Positions 1 through 9,280 of a stretch of 43,598 bases of DNA are shown here, in pieces. Made by a program: the position numbers and the translations under genes. The notes beneath the pieces were generated by a model. It had not been told where the DNA came from. It saw nothing but the letters and a program-made list of their open reading frames with translations, and made no database searches. The stretch's first letter is position 1. Each line of letters starts with the position of its first letter. Origin of the DNA: an uncultured Methanobrevibacter sp. (GTDB lineage Archaea; Methanobacteriota; Methanobacteria; Methanobacteriales; Methanobacteriaceae); the NCBI GenBank assembly GCA_902764015.1, contig CACWUH010000007.1:1-43598 (forward strand). The letters are read 5' to 3'.

Positions 1-1924
1 GATATCCTCCATAATTTGGTTCATAAATCCAGCCGAATGGTGATGTGTTACTTGCAATGTTTTTCATGTTGTTTTCTGAAAGGTCCAGTAATAAATTATG
101 TGCTTTTAAAACATTTGACTCCAATCCTCCAATTGCTGCAAAAGCCCAGCAGTTACCCTCATCCATCTGGTCCTTAACGGGAGTGGTCTGATTTAAGTCA
201 ACTAAATTGTAATACTGGGGGATGTAATCAGTATCAGTATAATTGCCTATGAAAAATGTGTAATTTCTGCTGATAATTATTAGATTATCCTTATCATATG
301 AAATGTAATTGACATATATGGTTTTATTTTCTTTCGCTGAATTATTCTCATAATTATTTTTTGAAAAATCTTGAGTTGAATTGCAAACGATATAAATTGT
401 GCTGCCATAACCGTTGGCAGTATTGTTCTTGAAGGTATTGTTTTCAATTAGTACGTTTTGCATATCTGTTAGATATATGGCAGATCCAAAATTACCAGTA
501 TTTGAGGAAAAAAGTGAGTTTATTAACTTTAAATCACCCTTTTGGTGGAAATAAGCTCCAATGAGGCTTGATGAATTTGTTATAGTCAGATTATTGAATG
601 TTGAATTACAATTGTTGATTAATATTCCTGCTCCATATTTTGATTTAGCATTAACTATTGATAAATTAAATCCATTGAATGAATCTGAATCGCTACAATA
701 TATTGCTCCGCCTTTTAATGTTGAAGAGCAATTTATAAACTCAGTTGAGGTGATTTTTATTTGAGAAGGATCTTTAAATAAATTTTCAAATAATATTGCA
801 CCTCCCCTATCGGCTTGGGAATTATAAAACTTACAATCGTTGATATTGATGTTTCCGCAAGAGATATAAATGGACCCTCCAGTTTGCTTTGCTTTTGAAT
901 CATAAAAGGTACAATTGTCAACAGTGAAATTTAAAAGGGCGTAAGTTGTATAATATATTGATCCTCCCCTTCTCCCGGCAGAATTGTTTATAAATTCACA
1001 ATTGGATATGTTAAGATTTCCTCTATTCATATAGACGGATCCATAACTGGATGTGCCGGTATTGTTAATGAATTCACAACCATCAATTAAAGCATCAGCC
1101 TGATTTACGCGAATACATGGTGTGCTTTTTGCGGTATTGTTCACAAATTTGGAATCGGTTATATTGATTGCTGATTTTTCGCAGGTCAATACTCCTGAAG
1201 GAGATCCAATTTTGTTGTTAATAAATTCGCAGTTGTAAATGGTGAGGTTTGATTTGGATGCATAAATTATTCCATAAGTTATATAGGAATCTGATACGAC
1301 ATTTTCGTTGTCAATAATTTTTGAGTCTTTAATATTCACTGTGCTGTAATATGCTTCTAAGATGCCTGCATCTAAATTGGTGTTATTGTAAAATGTGCAA
1401 TTCATAAAATTGATATTGCTGCTGCCAGTGTAGCCGTTGTAAATCATTCCTGTTGGGAAGTCTTCAGAATATTTGTATTTGAAATCTCTGAAAATGACAT
1501 TTGTTGCGGTCAGGTTTTCGGGAGCGTAGATTTTGATGTTTTTCAGGGTCAGGTTGCTAAATGATAAAAATTCAGTTATATGGATTGTGCTTCCGTTACC
1601 GTTAATGATGGTTTTTGATGTGTCCTCACCGATAAATGTAATGTTTCTGTGTTTGTATTCCTGTTTATAGTCATATTCTCCATTTGTCAAGTAAATTTTC
1701 GAATCGTTCTTAAGGTCATCGTCTGTCAATTCTTTATGTGGGGATGCATCTGATAAAATGTTTTCAGTATTGCCGACATTTTCATTTAGAAGATTGTCGT
1801 CAGAAATTGAATCCCCCTTGTCAATTTCAATTATGTCGGTAGTATTATCGTTTGCGCTTGTCGTTGGGATAATAAACAATAAAAATATCATAAGTATTAT
1901 AAGAAAATATTTATTTTTTGTCAT
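1..1924 (-). CDS. Adhesin-like protein with papain-type (C1) peptidase domain, partial
   Basis: Secreted surface protein whose 3' end lies beyond the left edge of the window; 641 residues are visible. I read it from the minus strand, starting at ATG 1924. Residues 1-21 form a signal peptide (MTKNKYF, then a hydrophobic stretch ending TTSA). An acidic spacer follows, then a long Asn/Ser-rich stretch of short beta-helix coils of the pectate-lyase-like type seen in Methanobrevibacter adhesin-like proteins. The last ~60 visible residues change character. They read VKDQMDEGNCWAFAAIGG and then LDLSENNM, the hallmark of the active-site region of papain-family peptidases. Gln586 would be the oxyanion-hole residue and Cys592 the nucleophile, six residues apart as in papain. 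The catalytic His and Asn would lie outside the window. It is probably a cell-surface or exported protease-adhesin. The target (own pseudomurein cross-links, host or neighbour proteins) cannot be told from here. Confidence 0.85.
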   Translation of the reverse strand, partial: MTKNKYFLIILMIFLLFIIPTTSANDNTTDIIEIDKGDSISDDNLLNENVGNTENILSDASPHKELTDDDLKNDSKIYLTNGEYDYKQEYKHRNITFIGEDTSKTIINGNGSTIHITEFLSFSNLTLKNIKIYAPENLTATNVIFRDFKYKYSEDFPTGMIYNGYTGSSNINFMNCTFYNNTNLDAGILEAYYSTVNIKDSKIIDNENVVSDSYITYGIIYASKSNLTIYNCEFINNKIGSPSGVLTCEKSAINITDSKFVNNTAKSTPCIRVNQADALIDGCEFINNTGTSSYGSVYMNRGNLNISNCEFINNSAGRRGGSIYYTTYALLNFTVDNCTFYDSKAKQTGGSIYISCGNININDCKFYNSQADRGGAILFENLFKDPSQIKITSTEFINCSSTLKGGAIYCSDSDSFNGFNLSIVNAKSKYGAGILINNCNSTFNNLTITNSSSLIGAYFHQKGDLKLINSLFSSNTGNFGSAIYLTDMQNVLIENNTFKNNTANGYGSTIYIVCNSTQDFSKNNYENNSAKENKTIYVNYISYDKDNLIIISRNYTFFIGNYTDTDYIPQYYNLVDLNQTTPVKDQMDEGNCWAFAAIGGLESNVLKAHNLLLDLSENNMKNIASNTSPFGWIYEPNYGGY

Positions 1925-2049
1925 ATTATCATTCCTTTAATATTATCTATTTATTCATTATATTTAATTATATAATAAATAATGTCTCAGATGGGATGAA
2001 ATAAAAAGCAGATAATCATGAAGCCCAATTATCTCAAAAGTTAACAGAT

Positions 2050-2086
2050 TTAAAAAAAGAAGAAAGGTAGATGCTGTTGCATCTAC
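2050..2086 (-). terminator. Hairpin plus T-tract terminator overlapping the stop codon of the adhesin-like gene
   Basis: Positions 2067-2086 form a perfect 8-bp stem (GTAGATGC / GCATCTAC) with a 4-nt loop. Read on the minus strand the stem is followed at once by a pyrimidine tract ending in seven T (2052-2066). The stem includes the TAG stop codon of the upstream gene, so translation and termination signals share bases. Confidence 0.75.
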
Positions 2087-5000
2087 ATGATTTTAATTTT
2101 AATGTTTTTGGTTACTTTACTGTAGTAAATGTTTCCGTTATATTTGATAACTGCTTTGTAAGTTCCTTTTTTAGTTAATTTGGTAATTTTAAATGTTGCT
2201 TTACCTTTGCTGTTGGTTTTAGCAGCATATGTTTTACCTTTAACTTTTAAGGTAACCTTTGCTTTTTTTATTGCTTTGTTTTTGTTGGTTTTTAATGTTA
2301 CGCTGTATTTTTTGGTTTTAACTGATTTTTTGAATGATTTTGCTTTTGCAGTCAATTTTGGAGTAGCTTTTTTAACAGTTACTTTGATAGATTTGCTTGA
2401 AGCGCTGTAGTTGGCATCTCCTGCAAACTTGATTGATGCAGTATATGCTTTTGGAGCTAAACTGGAGATATCAACTGAAACCTGTCCTTTGGAATTGGTT
2501 TTCAATGTTTTTGAAATCTTGCCCACTTTAACTGTCACTTTTTTGTTCGCTAAAACTCCATTGGAATCTTTAAGTGTAACGATAAGTTTTTTAGCCACAT
2601 TATATGTGGCAGTTACACTTGATGCAGTTAATTGTGTTTTTGATTTGGTAACACTAATATCTTGAACAATAGCAGACATTATATGGTTTTTATCAGGAAT
2701 TGCTGAAACAACCAATTTATAATCCCCAATGCTCAAACCAGAAATGGTGATGACATTATTTTCAGAAATATTAACAACTGCCTCATCATGATATGGAACA
2801 AAAGCCAAATCAATTTTGAGAATACCATTAAGAATAGGATCAATAACAATGTCCTTACCATACTCAAATGCAGTTACGGGGATGATTAGTGTTGCATTTG
2901 CCTTATTTACAGTTATTTTAACAATACTACTTACAGACTCATGGTTGCTGTCTGGAAGGGTTGTGATATTTAAGCTATAATTTCCAGCATCTAAATTTGA
3001 AACAAAAATTTGATTATCTCTGATAGCTACAAAAGCATCTGAACAATTTACAACATTCGCATTAAATCCAGTAGCTCCATTTACTGTAACTGTTGTAGTG
3101 CCAAATAAGCCGTAATCAAAAACAATATCTGATGCATTGATTGTTGATTTTGCTTTAATAACAGTGCTGTTAATGCCCTGATTATCGGTTATGTTGATGC
3201 TTGGACATACAGTGAATATCTCGACCGGACCTAAATTATTGAACACATATTCAGCCACATATCCACTTATTTCTAAATTGAATTCGGCCTCAACCAAAGT
3301 GCCGTTTACATTGAAGTATACGTAATATCCTTCTTCAATTAGATTTCCATTGTCATCAGTAATAAAAGCAAATAACCTGGTTTTAACCCCATAAACGAAA
3401 GGTGTGCGTGACACAACTATTGCAGTGCATGGAGAGGTAATGTTTCCAACATAATTGTGGATTTCACTGGATTGAACATTTATAGTGTTGTTATGCAGGT
3501 ATAAAATTCCGTAATTGTTGTCAACTGTTTTTCCTTTAAGACAATCGCTTTCAAATATTGAATTGGACAATGTTAAAGTAGAATAAATTACATTGCGTAT
3601 TGTGCATCCTGAATCTGCAGAACTGTCAATGAACTGGCAATTGTCAACAGTCAGATTACCTGCATTCAGTATTGCTGAAATGAAATCTGTTGCGACATTA
3701 CTGATGAAATCTGATTCATTAATCAAAGCATTGCCACAGGATACATATACCGCTCCAACTTCGGGTGCATTATTTCTTTCAAATTTTGATTTAATAATGG
3801 TTGCTTTGTTAGAGTAAGTAAATATTGCACCACAATCATCTAAAGCAGTATTGTTGATAAATTCAGATTCAAATATGGACAATTCTTCTCCTTCAAAAGA
3901 TAGGGCACCTCCAGTAACATATGCAGTGTTATTGATGAATTTTGAATTTAACACTGTTAGTTTGCCCTCTTCAGAGTATATGGCACCACCATATTGGGAA
4001 GCGACATTATTAGTAAAATTACAATTTTCTACTGTACTTGTACCATTAAAGAAAATTGCTCCACCAAATTCCGCACTATTGTTCTTAAAGAGTATGTTTT
4101 CAATAGCTCCGGATTTAGCAGCAATTGCCCCACCATAAATAGCATTATTATCAATGAATTCTCCGTTAAATACTGCATTTTCCATACTTTCGAAGAAATT
4201 GATTCCAGCACCATATGATGCTTTGTTGTTGATGAAATTGCTGTTAAATGTAATGTTTTGTGGGGTCTGTCTGTAGTTTATTGCTCCACCATGTTTAGCA
4301 GCGGTGTTGTTGATGAAATCACATGTAAATATGCAATTGCTTGATATGTCGGTGAAGGTTATTGCTCCACCGTTACCTGCATTATCCTCGGAACTTATTC
4401 CCCAAGCGGAGTTGTTGATGAAGGATCCTGTGAAGTTATTGCCGTCTGTGGCTCCATAGAAAACAATTGCGCCTCCAGATGTATTGGCCATATTGGATTT
4501 GAAATCACTGTTGAATCTGTTATTGTTTGCTTTATTGTAAAAGAAGATTGCTCCGCCCTGATTTGCATAGTTAGCTGTGAAAATACCTTCAAATTGATTG
4601 TTTTCAGCAAGATTACGGTAAAATAGGGCTCCGCCACTGGCATTGTTTGCCTTATTATTATTAAATTCGGCAGAAATTATATTGTTGGATGCTTTAGCTT
4701 GGAAAACTATTGCTCCACCAATTCTTTCAGCTTCATTACCTTCAAAATAACCATCAATTATAACATTATCAGTTTCATTGTTAAAGAATATTGCACCACC
4801 CTGATATGCACCATTATTGATGAATGTGGAATTGATTTTACAATTAGAAACGGAAGCATTAATATAAATTGCACCGCCTTGGAAAGCATAATTGCCATGG
4901 AATGCACCATTTAATACTGCATTTCCCATGCTTTCGAAGAAATTGATTCCAGCACCATATGATGCTTTGTTGTTGATGAAATTGCTGTTAAATGTAATGT

Positions 5001-6924
5001 TTTGTGGAGTCTGTCTGTAGTTTATTGCTCCACCATGTTTAGCAGCAGTGTTGTTAATGAAGTCACATGTAAATATGCAATTGCTTGACACACCGGTGAA
5101 GGTTATTGCTCCACCGTTACCACTACCATCTTCGGAGCTTATTCCCCAAGCGGAGTTGTTGATGAAGGATCCTGTGAAGTTATTGCCGTCTGTGGCTCCA
5201 TAGAAAACAATTGCACCTCCAGATGAATTAACTATATTGGATTTGAATTCACTGTTGAATTTGTTATTGTTTGCTTTATTGTAAAAGAAGATTGCTCCAC
5301 CCTGATTTGCATAGTTAGCTGTGAAAATACCTTCAAATTGATTGTTTTCAGCAAGATTGCGGAAAAATATGGCTCCACCGCTGGCTTTGTTTGCTATATT
5401 ATTATAAAATTCAGCGGAAATTATGTTATTGGATGCTTTAGCTTGGAAAACTATGGCTCCTCCAATTCTTTCAGCCTCATTACCTTCAAAATAACCATTA
5501 ATTGTAACATTATCAGTTTCATTGTTAAAGAATATTGCTCCACCCTGATATGCATTATTATTGATGAATGTGGAATTGATTTTACAATTAGAAACGGAAG
5601 CATTAATATAAATTGCACCAGCTTGGAAAGCAGTGTTGCCATTGAATGCTCCGTTAAATTCTGAATTTTCGATGCTTTCGAAGAAATTGATTCCGGCCCC
5701 ATATGATGCTTTGTTGTTGTTGAAATTGCTGTTGAATGTAATGTTTTGTGGGGTTTGTCTGTAGTTTATTGCTCCACCATGTTTAACGGCGGTGTTGTTG
5801 ATGAAGTCACATGTAAATATGCAGTTGCTTGATATGCCTGTGAAGGTTATTGCTCCACCGTTACCGCTGCCATCTTCGGAGCTTATTCCCCAGGCAGTGT
5901 TGTTGATGAAGGATCCTGTGAAGTTATTGCCATTTGTATCACCATAGAAAACTATTGCACCTCCAGATGCATTGGCCATATTTGATTTGAATTCACTGTT
6001 GAATTTGTTATTGTTTGCTTTATTGTAGAAGAAGATTGCTCCACCTTGATTTGCATAGTTGGCTGTGAAGATGCCTTCGAATTGATTGTTTTCAGCGAGA
6101 TTGCGGAAAAATATGGCTCCACCGCTGGCTTTGTTTGCTATGTTATTATTAAATTCAGCGGAAATTATGTTATTGGATGCTTTAGCTTGGAAAACTATTG
6201 CTCCACCAATTCTTTCAGCCTCATTACCTTCAAAATAACCATCAATTATAACATTATCAGTTTCATTGTTAAAGAATATTGCACCGCCTCGATATGCATT
6301 ATTATTGATGAATGTGGAATTGATTTTACAATTAGAAACGGAAGCATTAATATAAATCGCACCACCATTTACAGTTGCAATATTCCTTATAAATTTACAG
6401 TTGTCAATGACTATATTTGAAATGTCATTATTGAATATGATGGCTCCACCCAAATCAGATTTCCCGTTTACAAATGTGATATTGTTTAGAAAAATATTGC
6501 TGGAAGCCTTTATATTGAATATTCTGGAGTTTTCCAAACTGTTAATTGTAAAACCATTACCATTGATAGTAATGGATTTATTTATGTTTATTTCCTCATC
6601 TGTTCCATTATATGTATAATCATTTGTTAAATTAATCGTACCTCCTTCTCCAGTAGCATCGATTTTAATCTGCAAATCCTTGAAAGTCCCGTTATCTTTC
6701 GCATTTAAAATTTCCACGTCTGAAGAGGAAATTACATCATTTTCTCCATTTGTTAAAATCTCTTCGGTATTTATATCTTTGTCTTGTGCTACTGTTCCAT
6801 CAGCATTAATGCCATTGTCTTGTGCTATTATTTCGGCAGTTGCATTGTTGTCTGCGGCACTTATGCAAGATAAGCTGATTAAAGCAAATAGAATCATCGT
6901 AGCTATTATAACTTTATGTTTAAT
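2083..6924 (-). CDS. Giant adhesin-like protein: beta-helix repeats plus C-terminal Ig-like domains
   Basis: Secreted surface protein of about 1613 residues. The first ATG (6897) would start inside the hydrophobic core of the signal peptide and lies ~34 nt from the nearest Shine-Dalgarno. Nine codons upstream an ATT (6922-6924) sits 7 nt after a perfect GGAGG. Starting there gives (M)KHKVIIATMILFALISLSC, with a basic N-region and a normal signal peptide, so I place the start at ATT. Residues ~100-1080 are right-handed beta-helix coils with recurrent GGAI turns and Asn ladders, including three copies of a 248-residue block. Residues ~1150-1610 are Ig-like domains. The last two are very Lys-rich (ending KNIKIKIM), as in related archaeal adhesin-like proteins that have no LPxTG or membrane anchor. 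Cell-wall retention by these basic domains is an inference. Confidence 0.88.
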   Translation of the reverse strand: MKHKVIIATMILFALISLSCISAADNNATAEIIAQDNGINADGTVAQDKDINTEEILTNGENDVISSSDVEILNAKDNGTFKDLQIKIDATGEGGTINLTNDYTYNGTDEEININKSITINGNGFTINSLENSRIFNIKASSNIFLNNITFVNGKSDLGGAIIFNNDISNIVIDNCKFIRNIATVNGGAIYINASVSNCKINSTFINNNAYRGGAIFFNNETDNVIIDGYFEGNEAERIGGAIVFQAKASNNIISAEFNNNIANKASGGAIFFRNLAENNQFEGIFTANYANQGGAIFFYNKANNNKFNSEFKSNMANASGGAIVFYGDTNGNNFTGSFINNTAWGISSEDGSGNGGAITFTGISSNCIFTCDFINNTAVKHGGAINYRQTPQNITFNSNFNNNKASYGAGINFFESIENSEFNGAFNGNTAFQAGAIYINASVSNCKINSTFINNNAYQGGAIFFNNETDNVTINGYFEGNEAERIGGAIVFQAKASNNIISAEFYNNIANKASGGAIFFRNLAENNQFEGIFTANYANQGGAIFFYNKANNNKFNSEFKSNIVNSSGGAIVFYGATDGNNFTGSFINNSAWGISSEDGSGNGGAITFTGVSSNCIFTCDFINNTAAKHGGAINYRQTPQNITFNSNFINNKASYGAGINFFESMGNAVLNGAFHGNYAFQGGAIYINASVSNCKINSTFINNGAYQGGAIFFNNETDNVIIDGYFEGNEAERIGGAIVFQAKASNNIISAEFNNNKANNASGGALFYRNLAENNQFEGIFTANYANQGGAIFFYNKANNNRFNSDFKSNMANTSGGAIVFYGATDGNNFTGSFINNSAWGISSEDNAGNGGAITFTDISSNCIFTCDFINNTAAKHGGAINYRQTPQNITFNSNFINNKASYGAGINFFESMENAVFNGEFIDNNAIYGGAIAAKSGAIENILFKNNSAEFGGAIFFNGTSTVENCNFTNNVASQYGGAIYSEEGKLTVLNSKFINNTAYVTGGALSFEGEELSIFESEFINNTALDDCGAIFTYSNKATIIKSKFERNNAPEVGAVYVSCGNALINESDFISNVATDFISAILNAGNLTVDNCQFIDSSADSGCTIRNVIYSTLTLSNSIFESDCLKGKTVDNNYGILYLHNNTINVQSSEIHNYVGNITSPCTAIVVSRTPFVYGVKTRLFAFITDDNGNLIEEGYYVYFNVNGTLVEAEFNLEISGYVAEYVFNNLGPVEIFTVCPSINITDNQGINSTVIKAKSTINASDIVFDYGLFGTTTVTVNGATGFNANVVNCSDAFVAIRDNQIFVSNLDAGNYSLNITTLPDSNHESVSSIVKITVNKANATLIIPVTAFEYGKDIVIDPILNGILKIDLAFVPYHDEAVVNISENNVITISGLSIGDYKLVVSAIPDKNHIMSAIVQDISVTKSKTQLTASSVTATYNVAKKLIVTLKDSNGVLANKKVTVKVGKISKTLKTNSKGQVSVDISSLAPKAYTASIKFAGDANYSASSKSIKVTVKKATPKLTAKAKSFKKSVKTKKYSVTLKTNKNKAIKKAKVTLKVKGKTYAAKTNSKGKATFKITKLTKKGTYKAVIKYNGNIYYSKVTKNIKIKIM
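4175..4878 (-). repeat. 744-bp coding tandem repeat, copy 3 (incomplete)
   Basis: Third copy of the block. Similarity continues to about NAVFNGEF and then changes to unrelated coils (IDNNAIYGGAIAAKSG), so the last ~14 residues of the unit are missing. Confidence 0.85.
4879..5622 (-). repeat. 744-bp coding tandem repeat, copy 2
   Basis: Second copy of the 248-residue beta-helix block, in register with copy 1. It begins AGAIYINASV instead of GGAIYINASV. The low divergence suggests recent duplication or gene conversion. Confidence 0.9.
5623..6366 (-). repeat. 744-bp coding tandem repeat, copy 1
   Basis: First (N-terminal) copy of a 248-residue block that begins GGAIYINASVSNCKINSTF. The same landmark recurs exactly 744 bp apart (at 6345, 5601 and 4857). 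It contains about ten beta-helix coils, and long stretches are nearly identical at DNA level among the copies. Confidence 0.9.
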
Positions 6925-6973
6925 AAAAATTCCTCCTATTTGTATAAAAACTTATATATATTCTTATATATTG

Positions 6974-6988
6974 TTTAGATAATATATA
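6974..6988 (-). promoter_or_regulatory. Likely TATA box of the giant adhesin-like gene
   Basis: The minus-strand sequence TTAATATATATTATC lies ~25 nt upstream of a predicted start near 6958. This would leave a short leader containing the GGAGG at 6931-6936. A very similar TTAATATATATAATA motif precedes the other giant adhesin gene (near 18712-18730). The whole 6925-7183 gap is AT-rich with several TATA-like runs, so the exact box is uncertain. Confidence 0.4.
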
Positions 6989-7157
6989 TTAATAGGCCTT
7001 GTTTTTAATATGACTATAAAAAAAGTATATATGGTGGGATTGTAAACTATTGGAGTAGTTGCAAAGTTGGATATATTTTGGTAAGTATCTAAGTAATACT
7101 TTTTTGCGATTTTTGTAGTAATTTTTTATAATTCCTAGAGCTATTTTTTAGTTGATT

Positions 7158-7185
7158 ATCACTCAAAAATTAAGTGATTTTTTTT
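7158..7185 (+). terminator. Hairpin followed by T-run, plus-strand orientation
   Basis: The stem ATCACT (7158-7163) / AGTGAT (7173-7178) has a 9-nt loop and is followed directly by T on the plus strand through 7185. No plus-strand gene ends here. It sits at the stop codon of flpA, which is on the other strand. It may serve flpA through its A/T-rich loop or end an unannotated plus-strand RNA starting near 7056, where a TATA-like AGTATATATGG lies upstream (7024-7034). Confidence 0.4.
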
Positions 7186-7825
7186 AAAAATTTTTTTCCA
7201 CAACCAATGCAATATGGTCTTTTTCGTAAGGTTCCAGTTTCACCTTATCGATAATCTTGAATCCTTTCTCAATCAATTTCTTCTCTTCCTGCTTGAAAAT
7301 CTTTTTGGGCTTCTGCACCACGTCAATGCTTCTGGCCTTTATTGTTATCATGCCCATTCCGTCATCCTTTAAAATGAGGTTCATGTTTTTCATGAACAAT
7401 TCCGTCTGTGTAGGCTGGGCAACATCGCAGTATACCAAATCAACCTTTTCAACAATGTTCATATATTCTTTAGGTTTGGTGGCATCGCCTAAAATCGGAG
7501 CAATGTTCGGTCTCTGTCTTGAAAGCTGAACCAATTTCTTTGCTGTTGTCGGTGAAAATTCAACAGCATAAATCCTTCCATTAATCACAATGTCTGAAAT
7601 GTGTGAAACTGTAGTTCCGGTTGAAGCACCGAGGTAGAGGACTTTTGAGGCATCATCAAGCTCCAGATTTTTTAATCCGTTTAAAAGTGCTGCCGCCAAT
7701 TTTGAGCGTCGGGGATTCCATATCCTATACTCCACATCTTCCTGAATCAGTTCCTCTCCATAGACTGACGTTCCGGGATTCAAATTTTTGGTGGCGATAT
7801 TCCCGTCCTTTAAATAAACTTTCAT
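7184..7825 (-). CDS. flpA: Fibrillarin-like rRNA/tRNA 2'-O-methyltransferase
   Basis: Catalytic subunit of the archaeal box C/D sRNP, which places 2'-O-methyl groups on rRNA and tRNA using guide RNAs and S-adenosylmethionine. The 213-residue length is normal for archaeal fibrillarin. The SAM-binding site is visible as VLYLGASTGTTVSHISDI, followed by the YAVEFSP acidic loop and the DLVYCDVAQP segment. The start ATG at 7825 has a GGAGG 6 nt upstream, and the ATG overlaps the stop of the Nop5 gene (ATGA, 4 bp), so the two proteins that bind each other are translationally coupled. Confidence 0.95.
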   Translation of the reverse strand: MKVYLKDGNIATKNLNPGTSVYGEELIQEDVEYRIWNPRRSKLAAALLNGLKNLELDDASKVLYLGASTGTTVSHISDIVINGRIYAVEFSPTTAKKLVQLSRQRPNIAPILGDATKPKEYMNIVEKVDLVYCDVAQPTQTELFMKNMNLILKDDGMGMITIKARSIDVVQKPKKIFKQEEKKLIEKGFKIIDKVKLEPYEKDHIALVVEKNF

Positions 7826-8979
7826 CGTCTGCCTCCTTTCCTTTTCTTTTTACCTTTTCTCTTCTTGGTTTTGCCTTTGGACCTTTCTTCCTGTCTTCTT
7901 TTACTTGTTTTTGTTGGAAAAGGATTATTTTTTTCAATCTCTTCTGCCTTCAGTTTGAATTCCTCAAAGGCATTTTCATCGAATGTCTTGGTGAAGACGT
8001 CCCTTCTGACTGCATGGGATATCATTCCCGCAAGCATCCTTGCGATTTTACCTCTATTCCACCATTTTGCTCCCCGAACCTGCGGGTGCTGGTAAATCAG
8101 CCCGTATTTCGGCGGGCGGTCTCCGCTTTTGAGGTGTCTGAACAGTGCCTTTTCGGCACCCATTATCTGAACCGTGCTTGACGGATACATCGCAAGCCTT
8201 TTGAGGCCTCCTGCATGTGAAATCAGTTTGGCGCCCAGGCTTGACCCGACCAGCAGCCTCAGATTGGGTGCGATTTCACCCATCTTGAAGTCGACATACT
8301 CTTCAAGATCCTTTCTTGTCTTCTGCATCTCATGGATGGATTTTGCATAGCTGTTCATCATTTCGATGTCTTTCGGGTTGATGTCGTCTTCCAGATCCAT
8401 CATGTCGGCAGGGAATGCTTCGGGCTTTGCCTTTATGATTTCATCCTTGGTCTTGTGCTGTGAGATTAGCTTAATGTAGGTTTCGTTGTTTTTTATGACA
8501 TCCATTTCTGGGAAATACAGTGCATACCATTCTCGGATTCGCTCAATCAGCTTGGCAATTGTCTCGTCAATCTCATCGATTGAATTGATGGCTTGAATCA
8601 GGTGCTTGTCTTCTGAAGCCGATTCCTTTTTGATTTTATAGATTGCTAGATTCCTGTAGATTTCGGTTATCTCTTGTGATGATAATCCGAACTCCTCATA
8701 GCTGCTTCTCAAGTGCTCTCCGGCGGGATTCGGGTTCTGAATTGTAATCTTGTCATTGTCATAATCGGATTTTCTCTTGTTTGACTCGATGATTATCTCA
8801 TCGAAGTCCCTTGAGACCTCTTCAATTATCTCCAGTTCCTCGGGAACGACTTTTTTATCATCAATGTCTGCCAGTCTGCTGAGGATTTCAGGTTCTGGAA
8901 ATAACTTTTCTGAAATCAATTCATTTTCACGGCTAAAGGCTAGAAATCCTTTAACGCAATAAGTAATATAGCATTCCAT
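7822..8979 (-). CDS. Nop5 (Nop56/58-like) scaffold protein of box C/D sRNP
   Basis: Bridges L7Ae-bound guide RNA and fibrillarin in the archaeal methylation complex. The 385 residues show the family order. An N-terminal fibrillarin-binding region comes first, then a central coiled-coil (residues ~120-230). The Nop domain carries IAPNLRLLVGSSLGAKLISHAGGL and the GAEKALFRHL segment with PKYGLIYQHP. The tail is short and very Lys/Arg-rich (KTKKRKGKKKRKGGRR), as is usual. It lies directly upstream of flpA with a 4-bp overlap. The start at 8979 has no good Shine-Dalgarno and a TATA-like stretch ~30 nt upstream, so a leaderless mRNA is possible. Confidence 0.94.
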   Translation of the reverse strand: MECYITYCVKGFLAFSRENELISEKLFPEPEILSRLADIDDKKVVPEELEIIEEVSRDFDEIIIESNKRKSDYDNDKITIQNPNPAGEHLRSSYEEFGLSSQEITEIYRNLAIYKIKKESASEDKHLIQAINSIDEIDETIAKLIERIREWYALYFPEMDVIKNNETYIKLISQHKTKDEIIKAKPEAFPADMMDLEDDINPKDIEMMNSYAKSIHEMQKTRKDLEEYVDFKMGEIAPNLRLLVGSSLGAKLISHAGGLKRLAMYPSSTVQIMGAEKALFRHLKSGDRPPKYGLIYQHPQVRGAKWWNRGKIARMLAGMISHAVRRDVFTKTFDENAFEEFKLKAEEIEKNNPFPTKTSKRRQEERSKGKTKKRKGKKKRKGGRR

Positions 8980-9196
8980 AAGATAAATTATTCATTTCAT
9001 TTCTAATAAGCATTTTCAATGGAATCAATTTTACATATTCGATGCAGTTTTAGTGTTTTAACACAATTTAACATGTTTAAATCAATATTGAGATGTTGTT
9101 GAGTGCCTAATTTATATATTGAGGGATACAATATTGGTATTGTGGGTTTTGACCACTTAGGCTTAAAATACATCCATTTAATTTATAGGTTGTTAT

Positions 9197-9271
9197 ATGA
9201 AAAAAGATTGGCAGATAATTTTACAGATAGTTTTGGAAATTATCGAAATCATAATTATGATGTTTAAATAA
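9197..9271 (+). CDS. Possible 24-residue hydrophobic peptide
   Basis: Small ORF reading MKKDWQIILQIVLEIIEIIIMM plus FK: a charged N-terminus followed by one hydrophobic helix. A TATA-like TTTATATATT lies at 9111-9120, which would give a ~54-nt leader. The ribosome-binding site is weak (AGGTTG ~5 nt before ATG). The shape resembles single-helix small membrane proteins or toxin-like peptides, but nothing beyond shape supports this, and in AT-rich DNA it could be chance. Confidence 0.25.
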   Translation: MKKDWQIILQIVLEIIEIIIMMFK

Positions 9272-9280
9272 GTAATTTCT

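Noticed and set aside
4175-6366. Regular repeats suggesting a CRISPR array
   Set aside because: The repeat unit is 744 bp, protein-coding and in frame, with no short repeat-spacer pattern.
2180-6619. Many plus- and minus-strand ORFs of 60-124 codons inside the giant adhesin gene
   Set aside because: They lie in other frames of a strongly repetitive gene, recur with the repeat copies, and have no start signals; they are shadows.
7621-8181. 186-codon plus-strand ORF over flpA/nop5
   Set aside because: Antisense to two well-supported genes, with no recognisable protein features.
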